Assembly: GCF_011304355.1 (NCBI RefSeq)
Contig: NZ_CP049888.1
Coordinates: 868,001 to 932,000 of the forward strand
DNA length: 64,000 bases
Direction: 5' to 3'
Origin: Weissella coleopterorum
GTDB taxonomy: Bacteria; Bacillota; Bacilli; Lactobacillales; Lactobacillaceae
In this document: piece by piece, positions 62,037 to 64,000 of the stretch
How the letters are laid out: every line of letters begins with the position of its first letter
How positions within the stretch are numbered: the stretch's first letter is position 1
Notes under the pieces: generated by a model
The model's input: the letters and a program-made list of their open reading frames with translations, nothing else
Database searches by the model: none
Told to the model about the DNA's origin: nothing
Program-made: the position numbers and the translations under genes

Positions 62037-63047
62037 ATGAAAATCAAAGGTTTAACCCCAATTTTAATCATCTTATTGATTATTTTATTCTTTACTGGTC
62101 ATATTTACTTTTTGGCTCCATATTTAGCAAATTTCATGCAAATCATGGAGGGAATGTTTAAGGATTCTAACGCAATTGGCTGGTCAATCTTAGTTTTGAC
62201 CTTCATTGTACGAATTGTCTTATTGCCCATGCAACTTCACCAATCACGAAATATGACAATTCAGCAAGAAAAAATGCGTTTGTTACAACCACAATTAACA
62301 CGCGTACAAGAAGCACAAAAGAACGCAAAAACACCAGATGAACAAGCCAAAGCCACACAAGCCATGATGCATATCTATCGAGAGAATAATGTGTCAATGC
62401 TTGGTGGAATGAATTTTACAACTTTAATTATTCAATGGCCCATTTTTTCTGGATTATATGCTGCAATCAATCCCAATATTATTCATGGTTGGAAAAATAT
62501 GGAGTGGGCAGTCAATCAAGCGGCCGGAATTAAGAGTGCCACATTTTTTGGCATTCATTTAGCTCAACCTAGTATTGGATTGGCCATCGCCACCGGGCTA
62601 ATTTATTTATTCCAATCTTACCTATCAACCATTGGTATTCCACCTGAGCAAAAGAAACAAATGCAAACTATGATGTTTATGATGCCAATCATGATGTTCA
62701 TGATGACCTTCTTTACTAATGCCGGAATTGGATTATACTTCATGGGTGGGGCGGTCATTATGGTTTTGCAAACTCTTATGATTAACCTATGGCGACCACG
62801 TTTGCGACGTCATGTTGGGGACAGCTTTGAAGTTAAAGATGTAGTTGAAGATGCTCTTGCAGGTCGAATCAAGACGCCAGAATCAAATAAAAATTCTAGC
62901 TTTATGGATAAAATGGCCGCAGCGCAACAACAAGCGGCTCAACAAGGAACTAATGAACGCAAGGACGTTACCCCTTCTGAAAATAAGGAATCAAATTCTA
63001 AGCGGCTTTCTAATCGCGAGAGAAATCAACAAAATCATAAAAAATAA
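62037..63047 (+). CDS. yidC: Membrane protein insertase YidC (YidC2-like)
   Basis: Inserts membrane proteins alone or with SecYEG. The 336-residue protein has an N-terminal helix (about 5-27) without a lipobox cysteine and five conserved transmembrane segments. The hydrophilic-groove arginine is in LTFIVRIVLLPMQ (about 55-67), and further motifs are the helical hairpin region MRLLQPQLTRVQE and TLIIQWPIFSGLYAAI. A long charged C-terminal tail (about 265-336) rich in Gln, Asn and Lys suggests YidC2, which can bind ribosomes. AGGAAG precedes the ATG. No rnpA is adjacent, which also favours the second paralogue. Confidence 0.93.
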   Translation: MKIKGLTPILIILLIILFFTGHIYFLAPYLANFMQIMEGMFKDSNAIGWSILVLTFIVRIVLLPMQLHQSRNMTIQQEKMRLLQPQLTRVQEAQKNAKTPDEQAKATQAMMHIYRENNVSMLGGMNFTTLIIQWPIFSGLYAAINPNIIHGWKNMEWAVNQAAGIKSATFFGIHLAQPSIGLAIATGLIYLFQSYLSTIGIPPEQKKQMQTMMFMMPIMMFMMTFFTNAGIGLYFMGGAVIMVLQTLMINLWRPRLRRHVGDSFEVKDVVEDALAGRIKTPESNKNSSFMDKMAAAQQQAAQQGTNERKDVTPSENKESNSKRLSNRERNQQNHKK

Positions 63048-63052
63048 TAGTT

Positions 63053-63094
63053 AAAAAGACCTATCCCAAGTATAACGAGGTGGGTCTTTTTTTT
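63053..63094 (+). terminator. Intrinsic terminator of yidC
   Basis: AAAAAGACC pairs with GGTCTTTTT, with imperfect inner pairing, and ends in a run of T. Confidence 0.82.
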
Positions 63095-63157
63095 GCCTAA
63101 AAATAAATGATTTTGTTTGCAAAAACGTTTTAGTTTGCTTTTTAGTTAAAATCACAA

Positions 63158-63187
63158 TTGAAATTTAAATATAGTTCGTTATATAAT
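63158..63187 (+). promoter_or_regulatory. Promoter of guaC
   Basis: TTGAAA, 18 bases, then a perfect TATAAT. The leader is about 60 bases, with no obvious riboswitch. Confidence 0.65.
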
Positions 63188-63255
63188 ATAAAAGTGGTTT
63201 CGAAAGATTATTACATTTATCTAAAACCGAACTTAATAAAGGGGCGCGATTAAAA

Positions 63256-64000
63256 ATGAACCAAAACTCTATTTTTGATTATGAAGATATTCAATTGATA
63301 CCTAAAAAAGGCGTACTTAACAGTCGGAAGGATGCTGATGCCAGTATTCAATTTGGACCCGAACGGTTTAAATTACCTGTTGTTCCGGCTAATATGCAAA
63401 CTGTTATTGATGAAGATTTAGCATTAGATCTAGGTCAAAAACATTATTTTTATGTTATGCATCGGTTTGAACCAGAACGTCGCTTAGATTTTATAAAACG
63501 AGCTCACGCTAATGACGTGTTTGCATCCATTTCAGTAGGTGTTAAACCAGGTGAATATCAATTTATTGATATATTAAAAGAACAAAATCTAATACCAGAA
63601 TATATTACAATTGACATTGCCCATGGTTATAGTGATTCTACAATTGCAATGATTAAATATATTAAACAATTAATGCCAACCGCCTTTGTGATTGCTGGGA
63701 ATGTTGCAACACCTGATGCGGTCATGGCTTTAGAGGCAGCTGGTGCGGATGCAACTAAAGTCGGAATTGGTCCAGGGAAGGCATGTATTACTAAACTTAA
63801 AACTGGATTTGGAACAGGAGGATGGCAATTAGCTGCGATTAATCAATGTGCGCAAGTCGCAACTAAACCAATTATTGCTGACGGAGGTATTCGGCATCAT
63901 GGTGATATTGCTAAATCGATTCGTTTTGGTGCTTCAATGGTCATGATTGGTTCTATGTTAGCTGGGCACCAAGAAGGACCCGGTGAAGTTATAGATCTAG
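63256..64000 (+). CDS. guaC: GMP reductase, 3' end outside window
   Basis: Reduces GMP to IMP, allowing guanine nucleotides to be converted to adenine nucleotides. The frame is open from the ATG to the window edge (248 codons). The beginning [41 protein letters not shown], the active-site loop [11 protein letters not shown] (catalytic Cys, about residue 177), and [20 protein letters not shown] identify the IMPDH/GMPR family. The lack of CBS domains and the short [14 protein letters not shown] region indicate GuaC type 2 rather than GuaB. AAGGGGCG precedes the ATG. It may work with the purine permease near 21.1 kb in purine salvage. Confidence 0.94.
   Translation, partial: MNQNSIFDYEDIQLIPKKGVLNSRKDADASIQFGPERFKLPVVPANMQTVIDEDLALDLGQKHYFYVMHRFEPERRLDFIKRAHANDVFASISVGVKPGEYQFIDILKEQNLIPEYITIDIAHGYSDSTIAMIKYIKQLMPTAFVIAGNVATPDAVMALEAAGADATKVGIGPGKACITKLKTGFGTGGWQLAAINQCAQVATKPIIADGGIRHHGDIAKSIRFGASMVMIGSMLAGHQEGPGEVIDL

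Noticed and set aside
1..64000. CRISPR arrays, insertion sequences, prophage genes, rRNA or tRNA genes.
   Set aside because: None was visible on reading; no direct-repeat arrays, transposase motifs, integrases or structural RNA signatures were found.

Overview
The window reads as an ordinary chromosomal stretch of an AT-rich, low-GC Gram-positive bacterium of the Lactobacillales. Supporting signs are strong AGGAGG-type ribosome binding sites, the RNA polymerase epsilon subunit gene paired with RNase J (rpoY-rnjA), a PASTA kinase/phosphatase pair, a FakA-type fatty acid kinase, a non-lipoprotein YidC, a MurE whose signature (DDPQ) fits the lysine-adding type, and a BspA-like cystine-binding protein without a lipobox. 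A Weissella/Leuconostoc-like member of the Lactobacillaceae is my best guess; this is inference from gene content only.

Layout. 1-9.6 kb: the priA (cut by the window edge)-fmt-rsmB-stp-prkC-rsgA-rpe-thiN run for replication restart, translation initiation, rRNA modification, cell-wall-responsive signalling, ribosome assembly and thiamine use. 9.7-12.2 kb: rpmB, asp23-like and fakA. 12.4-22.6 kb: a block between fakA and recG holding pgcA, lemA-htpX, folC, murE, a small DUF2187-like gene, argS and a purine permease with a hairpin-rich leader. 22.7-30.5 kb: recG-plsX-acpP, rnc-ftsY-ylxM-ffh and rpsP, without smc between rnc and ftsY. 30.6-32.5 kb: a minus-strand marR-MFS efflux unit with a clear promoter and palindromic operator. 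32.7-39.3 kb: an unknown gene, rimM-trmD, a minus-strand 46-residue gene, a phosphatase, uvrC, obgE and yigZ. 39.4-46.1 kb: parE-parC (parC is frameshifted), ppaC and dagK. 46.2-49.0 kb (minus): rnjA, rpoY, a possible 36-residue hydrophobic peptide and a VanY-type carboxypeptidase. 49.7-58.7 kb: an unknown membrane protein, def, yktA-yktC, typA, and the ftsW-ylbG-rsmD-coaD-ylbL run ending in an NA37-type nucleoid-associated protein. 58.7-61.8 kb: a probable cystine uptake and reduction operon behind a short leader ORF and a terminator. 62.0-64.0 kb: yidC and the start of guaC.

Most of the window is housekeeping. The points that merit a second look are regulatory or structural: the leader-ORF/terminator arrangement in front of the cystine-type operon; the multi-hairpin leader of the purine permease, with mutually exclusive pairings and no recognisable purine riboswitch; a related palindromic element near rpmB, the permease and rpsP; the parC frameshift; the absence of smc from its usual place; and two very small genes with good ribosome binding sites. 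I saw no insertion sequences, prophage, CRISPR arrays, rRNA or tRNA genes.
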